Source: Pseudomonas fluorescens
Lineage (GTDB): Bacteria; Pseudomonadota; Gammaproteobacteria; Pseudomonadales; Pseudomonadaceae
Direction of reading: 5' to 3'
NCBI RefSeq assembly: GCF_005938625.1
Contig: NZ_VCNJ01000015.1
Location: 22,998 to 86,997 of the forward strand
DNA: 64,000 bases
Shown one piece after another: positions 44,427 through 53,377 of the stretch (its first letter is position 1; each line of letters opens with the position of its first letter). The position numbers and the translations under genes were made by a program. The notes beneath the pieces are model-generated. The model searched no databases, was not told the origin of the DNA, and saw only the letters and a program-made list of their open reading frames with translations.

Positions 44427-44915
44427 ATGCGCAAACTGGACCGTACCGACATCGGCATTCTCAACAGCCTTCAGGAGAATGCGCGCATCACCAACGCCGA
44501 CCTCGCGCGTTCGGTGAATCTGTCACCAACGCCGTGCTTCAACCGGGTCAAGGCGATGGAAGAATTGGGCCTGATTCGCGAGCAAGTGACGCTGCTGGAT
44601 GCCGATCTGCTGGGCCTGCATGTGAACGTGTTCATCCACGTCAGCCTGGAGAAACAGGTCGAGGAAGCGCTGCAGCATTTCGAGGAAGCGATTTCCGATC
44701 GCCCGGAGGTGATGGAGTGCTACCTGATGGCCGGAGACCCGGATTACCTCATCCGGGTCCTGGTGCCGACCATTCAGTCGCTCGAACGCTTCATGATGGA
44801 CTTCCTGACCAAAGTCCCGGGTGTGGCGAACATTCGGTCAAGCTTTGCGCTCAAGCAGGTGCGCTACAAGACCGCGCTGCCGTTACCCGCTAACGGTTTG
44901 ACGCTGGGCAGTTGA
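44427..44915 (+). CDS. bkdR: Lrp/AsnC-type regulator BkdR
   Basis: The 162-residue protein has an N-terminal helix-turn-helix (about 4-60, [28 protein letters not shown]) and a C-terminal RAM ligand domain (about 65-150). Its position, divergent from bkdA1, and its Lrp type match BkdR, which activates the bkd operon in response to L-branched amino acids. AGGTGG lies eight bases before the ATG. It ends four bases before the stop of the convergent tyrosinase gene. Confidence 0.9.
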   Translation: MRKLDRTDIGILNSLQENARITNADLARSVNLSPTPCFNRVKAMEELGLIREQVTLLDADLLGLHVNVFIHVSLEKQVEEALQHFEEAISDRPEVMECYLMAGDPDYLIRVLVPTIQSLERFMMDFLTKVPGVANIRSSFALKQVRYKTALPLPANGLTLGS

Positions 44916-44918
44916 GGG

Positions 44919-45776
44919 TCAGATGTAGTCATAGCGGTAATCGAGCTCTGCGGTGTAGAGGGTTTGCTGGACGGTAAAGGTTTGCGACCAGGGCGCCAGT
45001 TCATTGGCCGGATGAAAGATCAGCACGGCTTCGTTCATGTCCGCCGAGCCGGACTCGTTGGTTAAGCCTGGAGTGCCAGAATGCTGATGTTTCCAGCGCT
45101 CCCACAACAAGTCGAGGTAGCAGTGGTGCAGGAAGAAGATCGGGTCATTGGGTGAGGAGGCTTGCGCCATGCTGCCACCTATCCATGCATGTACCGGATT
45201 GTGCAGTTCGGTTTCCGAGACGTTTTCCCAGCCGCTTGCTTCCATCCAGTATGGCGTTCTGTTGAGTGTCGAGATGACTGTCTCTGCCGTGGGCAGTGCG
45301 CCGTTTGCCCCAAGATCTCGACGAATGCCGGTGTTACCGATGCCCTCATCCCAGACTCTGACTTCGAACTGCGATTGCTCTGTGGAAAACGGGCCGGCGG
45401 TGACGCGCTGGTCCTGCAGGCTGTCACCGTTTGGGCCCATGAAATCCGAGGTGAAAGGGTTGTCGGCGCCGGTCAGTTGCCAGTTCCAGTAGGGCAGGGT
45501 GATGGTCGGGTCATTGGCGGCGGCCTGCAAGGCCAGTTCGAACTGGCGGATCAGAATGCGATGCCACGGATAGAACAAGGGACTTCGATGCGGATTGGGT
45601 ATCAGCGGATTGCTCCCGCCCATCGAATTTTTGTGGATCTGGACAAAATCATCGTAGCGGGACTGCTGCCCGGGTCGCAGCACGCTGTCGACGTTGTTCT
45701 TCAGCCTCAGGATGGCATCGATGAAGGCGGCTTTCTGTTGTGGTGTCATGTCACGGTGATTACGACGAATATCCAT
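44919..45776 (-). CDS. Tyrosinase-family binuclear copper protein
   Basis: The 285-residue protein has all six copper-binding histidines expected for a tyrosinase/hemocyanin-type dicopper site: CuA His48, His63, His72 (H...H-x8-H, the last in PWHR) and CuB His192, His196 (HNPVH) and His217 in FFLHHCY. It should oxidise phenols to quinones. No Tat or Sec signal is visible from ATG 45776, which has GGAG upstream. A longer frame to 45881 adds no signal either, so it appears cytosolic or exported by another route. There is no caddie/chaperone gene nearby. Confidence 0.85.
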   Translation of the reverse strand: MDIRRNHRDMTPQQKAAFIDAILRLKNNVDSVLRPGQQSRYDDFVQIHKNSMGGSNPLIPNPHRSPLFYPWHRILIRQFELALQAAANDPTITLPYWNWQLTGADNPFTSDFMGPNGDSLQDQRVTAGPFSTEQSQFEVRVWDEGIGNTGIRRDLGANGALPTAETVISTLNRTPYWMEASGWENVSETELHNPVHAWIGGSMAQASSPNDPIFFLHHCYLDLLWERWKHQHSGTPGLTNESGSADMNEAVLIFHPANELAPWSQTFTVQQTLYTAELDYRYDYI

Positions 45777-45901
45777 ATTGCGAAAACTCCATTGAATGTT
45801 TGCCCAATGGAGTCTGATCGCTGAGAGGATTTTCACCAGTTCATCACCATCGACAGCGTTCGTAGGAAAAATAATCCACAAACGGGTCGAGTGATTTTTT
45901 C

Positions 45902-46765
45902 CTATAGGGAATTGAGCGGAATCTTCAGATAAACCACGCCGTTTTCCTCCGCCGGTGGCAAATTCCCCGCCCGCACATTTACCTGAATCGCCGGCAGCAG
46001 CAGCGTCGGCATACCCAGCCCGGCATCACGTTTTGTACGCATCTCGACGAACGCCGCTTCATCGATCCCGTCATGCACATGAATATTGCTTTTGCGCTGC
46101 TCGCCGACCGTGGTCTGGCACTGCGACTCGCGGCCTTGCGGCGGGTAATCGTGACAGACGAAGAGTTTTACGCTGGCCGGAAAGGCCAGCAATTTTTGGA
46201 TTGAAGCGAATAGCTGATTGGCGTTGCCGCCGGGGAAATCGCAGCGCGCAGTGCCGACATCCGGCATGAACAACGTATCGCCCACCAGAATCTGTTCGCC
46301 GTCGATCAAATAAGCCATGTCCGCCGGGGTATGACCGGGCACATGCAGGGCGGTGGCCTTGAGGTTGCCGATCCTGAATGATTCGTTCGGTGCAAACAGA
46401 TGATCGAACTGTGAGCCATCGACGCAGAACTCCGGCTCCAGATTGAACAGTGCCTTGAACACGTTCTGCACTTTGCTGATCGATTCACCGATGGCGATTT
46501 TTCCGCCCAGTTGCCGGCGCAGGTAAGGCGCGGCGGACAGGTGATCGGCGTGGGCGTGGGTTTCCAGCAGCCACTGCACTTGCAAGTTGTGGGCGCGAAC
46601 GAAGGCGATGATTTTGTCGGCCTGCGCGGTGCAAGTGCGCCCGGCGGCGCCGTCGTAATCAAGCACCGGATCGACGATCGCGCACTGCCCGCCATCGGTT
46701 TCATAGACCACATAACTGTAGGTCGAAGAGGCGGGGTCGAGGAACGATTCAATCTGCGCGGGCAT
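45902..46765 (-). CDS. ETHE1-like persulfide dioxygenase / Blh-type MBL hydrolase
   Basis: The 287-residue metallo-beta-lactamase-fold protein has THAHADH (His70, His72, Asp74, His75) and HVPGHTPADMAYL. It also has VGDTLFMPDVGTARCDFPGGN, the ETHE1/Blh signature, and ends with a longer C-terminal helix region (VNVRAGNLPPAEENG). It oxidises glutathione persulfide to sulfite. It is divergent from a BigR-like regulator 91 bases away and faces the SQR unit, so it belongs to the sulfide-detoxification set. ATG 46765 is preferred over one 18 bases upstream. Confidence 0.87.
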   Translation of the reverse strand: MPAQIESFLDPASSTYSYVVYETDGGQCAIVDPVLDYDGAAGRTCTAQADKIIAFVRAHNLQVQWLLETHAHADHLSAAPYLRRQLGGKIAIGESISKVQNVFKALFNLEPEFCVDGSQFDHLFAPNESFRIGNLKATALHVPGHTPADMAYLIDGEQILVGDTLFMPDVGTARCDFPGGNANQLFASIQKLLAFPASVKLFVCHDYPPQGRESQCQTTVGEQRKSNIHVHDGIDEAAFVEMRTKRDAGLGMPTLLLPAIQVNVRAGNLPPAEENGVVYLKIPLNSL

Positions 46766-46856
46766 GGACACCAACCTGAACAAGGAAAATGGGTTGCAAC
46801 ACTTTATCTAAAAACATAATGTTCGCAGCTTAAGTGACCTTCAAGGCATCGTGCAA

Positions 46857-47198
46857 ATGCAATCCAGTCTGACCGAATGTGAAGTCGCCCAACTGCGCGC
46901 CTCGGCCTCCAAGGCCTGCGCCTTGCTCAAGGCCTTGGCCAATGAGGATCGCCTGCTGATCCTCTGTCAATTGACTCAGGGCGAACGCAACGTTGGCGAA
47001 CTGGAAAAGATGACCGGCGTACGCCAGCCGACGCTGTCCCAGCAACTGGGCATCCTGCGTGATGAAGGGCTGGTCGCGACCCGTCGTGAAGGCAAGTACA
47101 TTTTCTACGGGCTCGCCAGTCCGGAGGTCATTCAGGTGATGAAAACCCTGTCCGGGCTCTATTGCGGCGCCGTGCTGAAAAGTCTGGGCCATCAATAA
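46857..47198 (+). CDS. BigR/SqrR-like ArsR-family sulfide sensor
   Basis: The 113-residue winged-helix repressor has KALANEDRLLILCQLTQGERNVGELE and QPTLSQQLGILRDEGLVATRREGKYIFYGL. Two cysteines, Cys37 and Cys103, sit at the positions used by BigR and SqrR to sense persulfide through a disulfide/polysulfide switch. It is divergent from the persulfide dioxygenase gene across an AT-rich stretch (about 46800-46822) that could hold its operator. An upstream in-frame GTG (46851) lies too close to the AAGG at 46843. Confidence 0.85.
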   Translation: MQSSLTECEVAQLRASASKACALLKALANEDRLLILCQLTQGERNVGELEKMTGVRQPTLSQQLGILRDEGLVATRREGKYIFYGLASPEVIQVMKTLSGLYCGAVLKSLGHQ

Positions 47199-47220
47199 AT
47201 GCCAGCCAACACAAAACCCC

Positions 47221-47309
47221 TGTAGGCCTTCGCCTGCTCGCGATAGCGGTGTATCAGTCAATAAAGATATGGCTGACCCACCGCTATCGCGAGCAGGCGA
47301 AGGCCTACA
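47221..47309. repeat. Long perfect inverted repeat, REP type
   Basis: Left arm 47221-47251 and right arm 47279-47309 are perfect 31-base inverted copies starting TGTAGGCCTTCGCCTGCTCG, with a 27-base spacer. It lies between bigR and sqr and would form a very stable hairpin in the transcript. A related one with 34-base arms is at 58912. Confidence 0.9.
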
Positions 47310-47362
47310 ATGGATTTGTGTGAAGGCTGAGAAATCCTTGCGTGCAGCAAAAGGAACAAGCA

Positions 47363-48607
47363 ATGAACGATCAACACTGGGGCCCATCCATCAGTGCGGA
47401 CATCGTGGTCATCGGCGGTGGTACGGCCGGTATCGGTTTCGTCGCCAGCCTGCTCAAGCGTGATCCGGCGCTGAAAATTACCGTGATCGAACCGAGCGCC
47501 CAGCATTACTACCAACCGGTGTGGACGCTGGTCGGCGGTGGTGCCTACGACGTCAAAGACACCGCAAGACCGATGAGCAAGGTCATGCCCAGACAAGCAA
47601 ACTGGCTGCAAGCGACAGTCACTGCAATTGACCCGGACAAACGCCAACTCACCCTCAACGATCAACGCACGGTCAGCTATCAAAACCTGATTGTCTGCCC
47701 CGGCCTGCGTCTGGCTTGGGAGAAGATCGAAGGCCTGCAGGAAAGTCTCGGTCAGCACGGCGTCACCTCCAACTACAGCTATCAGCACGCGCAATACACC
47801 TGGGATCAGGTGCAGAAACTGCGCGGCGGCAAAGCGCTGTTCACCCAACCGGCGATGCCGATCAAATGCGCCGGTGCGCCGCAAAAAGCGCTGTATCTGT
47901 CTTGCGATCACTGGCTCAAAAACGGGTCGCTGAACAACATCCATGTCGAATTCAATCTGGCCGGCGCCGCGCTGTTCGGCGTGGCCACGTTCGTCCCGCC
48001 GTTGATGAAGTACATCGAAAAGTACCACGCGCAGTTGGCGTTCAATTCGAACCTGGTCAAGGTCGACGGCCCGGCGAAAACCGCGTGGTTCGAGATCAAG
48101 GACGCTGAAGGCAACGTCACCCGTGTGGCGAAAAGCTTCGATCTGCTCCACGTTGTGCCGCCGCAGGTCTCGCCGGATTTCATCGCGCAAAGCCCGCTGG
48201 CCGACACTGCCGGCTGGTGCGAAGTCAATCCGCACAGCCTGCAGCATCCGCGTTATCCCGAGGTGTTTGCACTCGGCGATATCTGCGGCACCAGTAACGC
48301 GAAAACCGCCGCAGCAGTGCGCAAGCAAGTGGTGGTGGTCGCGGAAAACCTGCTGGCCGCGCGCAAGCAACAACCGCTGCCGCTGAAGTACGACGGCTAT
48401 GGTTCCTGCCCGCTGACGGTGGAAAAGGGCAAGGTGATCCTCGCCGAATTCGGTTATGCCGGAAAGTTGCTGCCGACCTTTCCTCTGGACCCGACGGTGG
48501 CGCGGCGTTCGGCGTGGTTTCTCAAGGCAACCTTGCTGCCGTGGTTCTACTGGAACGGCATGCTCAAGGGCCGTGAGTGGCTGACTGGTCTGTCCAAGGT
48601 TGACTGA
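47363..48607 (+). CDS. Type II-like sulfide:quinone oxidoreductase
   Basis: The 414-residue flavoprotein begins with the FAD motif IVVIGGGTAGIG (about 14-25). It has the mitochondrial-type SQR hallmark PIKCAGAPQKALYLSCDHW (about 173-191) with the two cysteines needed for sulfane-sulfur transfer, and DICGTSNAKTA near the C-terminal FAD site. It should move electrons from H2S to quinone and form persulfide on a thiol acceptor. AAGGA lies before ATG 47363. TauE follows 9 bases after its stop, so the two are co-transcribed. Confidence 0.87.
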   Translation: MNDQHWGPSISADIVVIGGGTAGIGFVASLLKRDPALKITVIEPSAQHYYQPVWTLVGGGAYDVKDTARPMSKVMPRQANWLQATVTAIDPDKRQLTLNDQRTVSYQNLIVCPGLRLAWEKIEGLQESLGQHGVTSNYSYQHAQYTWDQVQKLRGGKALFTQPAMPIKCAGAPQKALYLSCDHWLKNGSLNNIHVEFNLAGAALFGVATFVPPLMKYIEKYHAQLAFNSNLVKVDGPAKTAWFEIKDAEGNVTRVAKSFDLLHVVPPQVSPDFIAQSPLADTAGWCEVNPHSLQHPRYPEVFALGDICGTSNAKTAAAVRKQVVVVAENLLAARKQQPLPLKYDGYGSCPLTVEKGKVILAEFGYAGKLLPTFPLDPTVARRSAWFLKATLLPWFYWNGMLKGREWLTGLSKVD

Positions 48608-48616
48608 GAAAACCCT

Positions 48617-49417
48617 ATGTTGCTGGCAAGTCTGTTTGGCGTGGTGATGGGGTTGGTCCTCGGCTTGACCGGGGCCGGCGGCGGCATTCTTGCGGTGCCG
48701 GCGCTGGTGCTCGGGTTGGGCTGGACGATGACGCAGGCAGCGCCAGTGGCGTTGTTTGCGGTCGGCAGTGCGGCGGCGGTCGGCGCTATCGATGGTTTGC
48801 GTCATGGCCTGGTGCGCTATCGTGCGGCGCTGTTGATTGCGGCATTGGGCGCAGTGTTTTCGCCGTTGGGGATCTACTTCGCGCATCAGTTGCCGGAGAA
48901 AATCCTGATGATTCTGTTCAGTCTGCTGATGGTCATGGTGGCCTGGCGCATGCTGCGCCGCGAGCGTCAGCAGGAGGGGCCGAGCGATCACGGTCACGCC
49001 AGTTGGGGTCAGAAGAATTGCATGCTCAATGAAGAAACCGGGCGCTTCGACTGGACGGCGAAATGTACCGCAACGTTGGCAGCGTTAGGCGCAATTACCG
49101 GCGTGGTGTCCGGTTTGCTCGGTGTGGGTGGCGGGTTTTTGATTGTGCCGGCGTTCAAGCAACTGACCGATGTGCAGATGCGCGGGATTGTTGCTACGTC
49201 GTTGATGGTGATCAGTCTGATTTCGGCAATCGGGGTGATCGGCTCGTTTCACGCCGGTGTGCGGATTGACGGGCAGGGTGGGGCGTTTATCGTGGCCAGC
49301 GTTGTCGGCATGATCATCGGGCGCAAGCTCTGCGCGCGGGTGCCGGCGAGGGCGTTGCAGGTGGGGTTTGCCAGTGTCTGTCTGGTGGTGGCGGGGTATA
49401 TGTTGTTGCGGGCTTGA
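48617..49417 (+). CDS. TauE/SafE-family sulfite exporter
   Basis: The 266-residue membrane protein has eight predicted segments with the two TauE/SafE repeats: LTGAGGGILAVPALVLGLG at the first and GVVSGLLGVGGGFLIVPAF at the second. It may export the sulfite produced by the persulfide dioxygenase. This completes the sulfide cassette: SQR makes persulfide, the dioxygenase makes sulfite, TauE exports it. It is co-directional and tightly spaced with sqr. Confidence 0.85.
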   Translation: MLLASLFGVVMGLVLGLTGAGGGILAVPALVLGLGWTMTQAAPVALFAVGSAAAVGAIDGLRHGLVRYRAALLIAALGAVFSPLGIYFAHQLPEKILMILFSLLMVMVAWRMLRRERQQEGPSDHGHASWGQKNCMLNEETGRFDWTAKCTATLAALGAITGVVSGLLGVGGGFLIVPAFKQLTDVQMRGIVATSLMVISLISAIGVIGSFHAGVRIDGQGGAFIVASVVGMIIGRKLCARVPARALQVGFASVCLVVAGYMLLRA

Positions 49418-49425
49418 GTATTGGA

Positions 49426-49525
49426 AGATCAAAAGATCGTCCGATCGCGGCCCGAGCCTTCGGCAGCTCCTACAGGGATTGCGTTTCCCTGTAGGAGCTG
49501 TCGAGTGAAACGAGGCTGCGATCTT
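49426..49525. repeat. Inverted repeat pair, GTAGGAGCTGCC family
   Basis: AAAAGATCGTCCGATCGCGG and CCTTCGGCAGCTCCTACA on the left, TGTAGGAGCTGTCGAGTGAA on the right, ending GCTGCGATCTTT. It separates the sulfide cassette from the convergent TRAP operon. Confidence 0.85.
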
Positions 49526-49533
49526 TCAGGTTG

Positions 49534-50814
49534 TTACAACACCAAGTGCGGCAACCACAGCGAAAGTGCCGGCACGTAAGTCACCAACATCAACACCAGG
49601 AACAGCACGGCATAGAACGGCAGCAGCGCCTTCACGGTGCTCTCGATACTGACCTTGCCCACCGCCGAACCGACAAACAGCACCGCACCCACCGGCGGCG
49701 TTATCAATCCGATCCCGAGGTTCACCAGCATGATCATGCCGAACTGCACCGGATCGACGCCGATGCCGAGAATCACCGGCATCAGGATTGGCGTGAGGAT
49801 CAGGATCAGCGGCGCCATGTCCATCACCGTGCCGAGCAACAGCAGCATGACGTTGATGCACATCAGGATCACGTAGCGGTTGTCCGACAGGGTCAGAAAC
49901 GCCGTGGTGATCTTCGCCGGAATTTGCATCAGGGTCATGATGTAGCCGAAGCTCGCCGCGAAACCGATCAGGATCATCACGATCGAAATCGTCCGCACCG
50001 TGCGGTGCATCAGTTTCGGCAGTTCGCTCCACTTGTAGTCGCGGTAGATGAACATGGTGACGAAGAACGACCAGAGCACGGCGATGGCCGCCGATTCGGT
50101 AGCGGTGAAGATGCCGGACAGGATGCCGCCGAGGATGATCACCATCGCCATCAGGCCCCAGAGGGCTTCGCCGACGATTTTCAACGCCTGGCGCATCGGG
50201 ATCACTTCACCCTTTGGATAGTTGCGTTTTCTCGCGAAAATCAGACACAGCACCATCAGGCAGGCGCTCATCAGCAAGCCCGGCACGATGCCCGCCATGA
50301 ACAGCGAGGCAATCGAAACCGTGCCACCGGCGGCCAGCGAGTAAAGCACCGAGTTGTGGCTGGGCGGGGTCAGCAGGGCTTGCACCGAACCGCTGACAGT
50401 CACGGCGGTGGAGAAGTCCCGTGGATAGCCCTTGCGTTCCATTTCCGGAATCAGCACCGAACCCACCGACGCGGTGTCGGCCACCGACGAACCGGAGATC
50501 GCGCCGAAAAAGGTCGAGGCGACAATGTTGACCAGTGACAGGCCACCGCGGACAAACCCCACCAGCACCCCGGCACACGCCACCAATCGGCGGGACATGC
50601 CGCCCTCGGCCATGATCGCACCGGCCAGCACGAAGAACGGAATGGCCAGCAGCGAGAATTTGTTCACCCCCGAAGCGACCTGAATCATCACCGCCTGGAA
50701 CGGAATGTCGATCCACCATGCACCGATCAGCGCGGCCGCGCCGAGCGCGTAGGCGACCGGCATGCCGATCAGGATCAAAGCGATAAAACTGCCCAGCAGT
50801 ATCAGAGCGTCCAT
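49534..50814 (-). CDS. TRAP transporter large permease (DctM)
   Basis: The 426-residue protein has about 12 membrane segments and the DctM-type signatures PFFVLAGAIMAEGGMSRRLV (about 60-79), GLSLVNIVASTFFGAISGSSVADTASVGSVLIPEM (about 91-125) and PLILILTPILMPVILGIGVDPVQFG (about 340-364). It moves the substrate with a Na+ gradient, fed by the binding protein at 51418-52389. Its start overlaps the end of dctQ by one base. Its substrate is inferred from the adjacent uronate genes. Confidence 0.9.
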   Translation of the reverse strand: MDALILLGSFIALILIGMPVAYALGAAALIGAWWIDIPFQAVMIQVASGVNKFSLLAIPFFVLAGAIMAEGGMSRRLVACAGVLVGFVRGGLSLVNIVASTFFGAISGSSVADTASVGSVLIPEMERKGYPRDFSTAVTVSGSVQALLTPPSHNSVLYSLAAGGTVSIASLFMAGIVPGLLMSACLMVLCLIFARKRNYPKGEVIPMRQALKIVGEALWGLMAMVIILGGILSGIFTATESAAIAVLWSFFVTMFIYRDYKWSELPKLMHRTVRTISIVMILIGFAASFGYIMTLMQIPAKITTAFLTLSDNRYVILMCINVMLLLLGTVMDMAPLILILTPILMPVILGIGVDPVQFGMIMLVNLGIGLITPPVGAVLFVGSAVGKVSIESTVKALLPFYAVLFLVLMLVTYVPALSLWLPHLVL

Positions 50815-51341
50815 TAAGCGGCACCTTCACTTTCTTCAACCAGGTCGAACTGCACGACCCGCCGTTTGCTCTGGTCACCGAGCAAGAGTTTTTCCAGCAC
50901 GAAAATCAGCGTCAGCAAGCCGCCCACGGGAATCGGCAAATAGGTCACGCCAACGCGCAGATCGGGCAGGGCCGCCATGAACTGGTTCCAGGTGGACATG
51001 CACAGCTTGGCGCCCCAGATCGTCATGAAGATGCAGATCGCCGCCATGAGCAGCTGGGAAAAAATCGCCGCTGCGGATCGCACGTGCGGCGGCATGCGAT
51101 CGGTGAGCATGGCCACGGCCATGTGCGCGCCGGCGCGGTAACTGGCGGCGGCGCCGATGAAGGTAAACACCATCATCAGCAGGATCGCTGTGGGCTCGGG
51201 CCAGCTCGAACCGGTACCCAGCACGTAGCGGGCGAACACGCCCCAGGGAATCATCAGGGAAATCGCCAGGACGGAAAGGCCGGCGACCCAGATGCACGTC
51301 ATGTAGATCTTGTCGTTGATACGCAGCAGTAGATTCTTCAT
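50814..51341 (-). CDS. TRAP transporter small permease (DctQ)
   Basis: The 175-residue protein has four membrane segments and a DctQ-type core (FARYVLGTGSSWPEPTAILLMMVFTFIGAAASYRAGAHMAV, about 32-72). It partners DctM. It is 76 bases after the binding-protein gene, and its last base is shared with the dctM start. The weakly conserved C-terminal tail FDLVEESEGAA is acidic. Confidence 0.88.
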   Translation of the reverse strand: MKNLLLRINDKIYMTCIWVAGLSVLAISLMIPWGVFARYVLGTGSSWPEPTAILLMMVFTFIGAAASYRAGAHMAVAMLTDRMPPHVRSAAAIFSQLLMAAICIFMTIWGAKLCMSTWNQFMAALPDLRVGVTYLPIPVGGLLTLIFVLEKLLLGDQSKRRVVQFDLVEESEGAA

Positions 51342-51417
51342 CGGGTTCCACCGTAACCGGGCGCGCCGCAGTCATCGGGCGCACCGGGCCTTGTTCATGA
51401 GGACGGAGCGGGAGGCG

Positions 51418-52389
51418 TTACTGAACGGCTTCGATTTTCTTGATCAGGTCGGCGTACTTCGCGCCGTACTTTTCCCGCACCGGTGCGGTGGCGTCGTAGA
51501 AGGGTTTCTTGTCGACCTCGATGAATTCGACGCCGGCGGCCTTGAGTTTTTCTTCACTGGCAGCGGACTTCTTGTCCCACAGCACACGCTCTTCGGCCTG
51601 GGCAGCCTTGGCGGCTGTCTTGACCAGCGCCTGTTGATCCGGCGTCAGTTTTTCCCAGGTGATTTTCGACATCACGATCGGCTCTGGCAGGATCAGGTGA
51701 CCCGTGAGGCTGTAGTACTTCGCATTCTGGAAGTGGTTGTGTTCGAGCAGGGTTGGCGGGTTGTTTTCCGCGCCGTCGATCACGCCGGTCTGCAGGGCAC
51801 TGAAGATCTCGCCGGTGTCCATGGCGATACCGTTGCCGCCCATGGCGTTCATCATGTCGATGAACATCGGGTTGCCTTGCACGCGGATTTTCATACCCTT
51901 GAGGTCTTCGAGCTTGCGTACCGGTTTCTTGGTGTAGACGTTGCGCGTGCCGCCGTCCATCCAGGCCAGGGCCACCAGGCCGAACTCGGAGTTGGTGATT
52001 TTGTCGAGGATCTCGTCGCCCACTGCGCCGTCGATGACGTTACGCATGTGTTGGTGATCGCGGAAGATGAACGGCATGTTGAACACGTTCACGTCCGGGA
52101 CCACGGGGCCGACGATACCCAGGCTGACGCGAGACAGCTGTACGGCGCCGACTTGCATTTGCTCGATGACTTCCTTTTCGGAGCCCAGCACACCGCCGGG
52201 GAAATATTGGAAGGTCAGTTCGCCGTTGGTCTCCTTGGTCAGAGTCTTGCCCATGTTTTCTTCGGCCACCACGGTTGGATAACCGGCGGGGTGAATGTCC
52301 GCGAATTTGAGTTGCAGTGCCTGAGCGGCGCCAGTGAAGGTAAACATCAGCGGGAGTGCAGCGGCCAGCAAGGTGCGTTTGAAGTTCAT
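51418..52389 (-). CDS. TRAP transporter substrate-binding protein (DctP)
   Basis: The 323-residue protein has a signal peptide (about 1-24, cut after AQA). It has the DctP/TAXI-like pattern LKFADIHPAGYPTVVAEENMGK, QYFPGGVLGSEKEVIEQMQVGAVQLSRVS (about 61-90), VQGNPMFIDMMNAMGG and TGEIFSALQTGVIDGAENN (about 175-193). It delivers the ligand to DctQM. With uronate dehydrogenase in the same unit, a sugar acid such as glucuronate or galacturonate is the best guess. Confidence 0.9.
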   Translation of the reverse strand: MNFKRTLLAAALPLMFTFTGAAQALQLKFADIHPAGYPTVVAEENMGKTLTKETNGELTFQYFPGGVLGSEKEVIEQMQVGAVQLSRVSLGIVGPVVPDVNVFNMPFIFRDHQHMRNVIDGAVGDEILDKITNSEFGLVALAWMDGGTRNVYTKKPVRKLEDLKGMKIRVQGNPMFIDMMNAMGGNGIAMDTGEIFSALQTGVIDGAENNPPTLLEHNHFQNAKYYSLTGHLILPEPIVMSKITWEKLTPDQQALVKTAAKAAQAEERVLWDKKSAASEEKLKAAGVEFIEVDKKPFYDATAPVREKYGAKYADLIKKIEAVQ

Positions 52390-52453
52390 GGGGGTGAGTC
52401 TCCAGTCTTGTTATTTTTGTGTTCAAGGCACAGCGGTGCAGCAGAGGCGGGTG

Positions 52454-53347
52454 TTACAGCGAATCGTTGAACTGCGGTTCCGGCAAACCTTTGAGGTTGA
52501 GGTTCAGGGCGAACACGCCACCGGCGAGGGACTGCGGATCGTGGTCGTCACCGGGGCGAATCGAGGTCACGAACAAGGTGTCCATCCGGCTGCCGCCGAA
52601 GGCGCACATGGTCGGTTTTTTCACCGGCACGGCCAGTGAGAAGTCGAGTCGGCCGTTCGGCGCGAAGCGGTGGATCAGGCCGGCGTCGTTGGCGCAGATC
52701 CAGTAGAAACCTTCGGCGTCCACAGCAGCGCCATCGGGCCGGCCGGGGAAGTGGTTCATGTCGACGAAGACGCGTCGGTTCGACGGTGTGCCGGTATCGG
52801 TGTCGTAATCGAACGCCCAGATCAGTTGCACGTCGGGGTGCGAATCGGACAGGTACATCGTTTTGCCGTCGGGGCTGAAGCCGAGGCCGTTGGGCACTAT
52901 GAAGCCGTCGAGTTGCGCCTCGATCACGCCAGACGCTCCGGCGCCGTAGCGATAGAGCCGGCCTTCGGCTGCGTTCAGGCCCATGTTCAACACCATGCTG
53001 CCGGCCCAGAAGCGGCCCTGACGGTCGCAGCGACCATCGTTGAGGCGCATGTCTTTGCGGCCGTGCTCGACGCTGGCAAGTCGCTCGCTGTCGAGGCTGC
53101 CGTCACTGTGCGGGTGCAAATGAAAGAAGCCGCTTTCCATCCCTGCGACCCAGCCGCCACGGCTGTGGCGGGCGATGCAGGCGAGCATCTCCGGGGTTTT
53201 CCAGGCATGCACATGGCCGGTGTCAGCGCTCCAACGTTGCAGGCCGCCGTTGGGAATATCGACCCAGTACAGCGCGTTTTCCTCTGCCACCCAGACCGGG
53301 CTTTCGCCCACAGCGTTGCGGGCATCGACGATCAATTCGGCTTGCAT
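52454..53347 (-). CDS. SMP-30/gluconolactonase-family lactonase
   Basis: The 297-residue beta-propeller enzyme has the SMP-30 signatures GESPVWVAEENALYWVDI (about 12-29), RLNDGRCDRQGRFWAGSM near 100-117, PNGLGFSPDGKTMYLSDS near 150, and GRPDGAAVDAEGFYWICAN near 201. Family members hydrolyse sugar-acid lactones at a divalent metal site. Uronate dehydrogenase yields aldarolactones, so this should open that ring to the aldaric acid. ATG 53347 has AAGGGA seven bases upstream. It follows udh by 30 bases. Confidence 0.88.
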   Translation of the reverse strand: MQAELIVDARNAVGESPVWVAEENALYWVDIPNGGLQRWSADTGHVHAWKTPEMLACIARHSRGGWVAGMESGFFHLHPHSDGSLDSERLASVEHGRKDMRLNDGRCDRQGRFWAGSMVLNMGLNAAEGRLYRYGAGASGVIEAQLDGFIVPNGLGFSPDGKTMYLSDSHPDVQLIWAFDYDTDTGTPSNRRVFVDMNHFPGRPDGAAVDAEGFYWICANDAGLIHRFAPNGRLDFSLAVPVKKPTMCAFGGSRMDTLFVTSIRPGDDHDPQSLAGGVFALNLNLKGLPEPQFNDSL

Positions 53348-53377
53348 ACTCAATCCCTTGTGTCGTTATCAGAGTGA

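Noticed and set aside
47258..48997. 579-codon minus-strand frame across sqr and tauE
   Set aside because: Runs of Gln, Arg and His and no motifs; the plus-strand genes carry clear family signatures.
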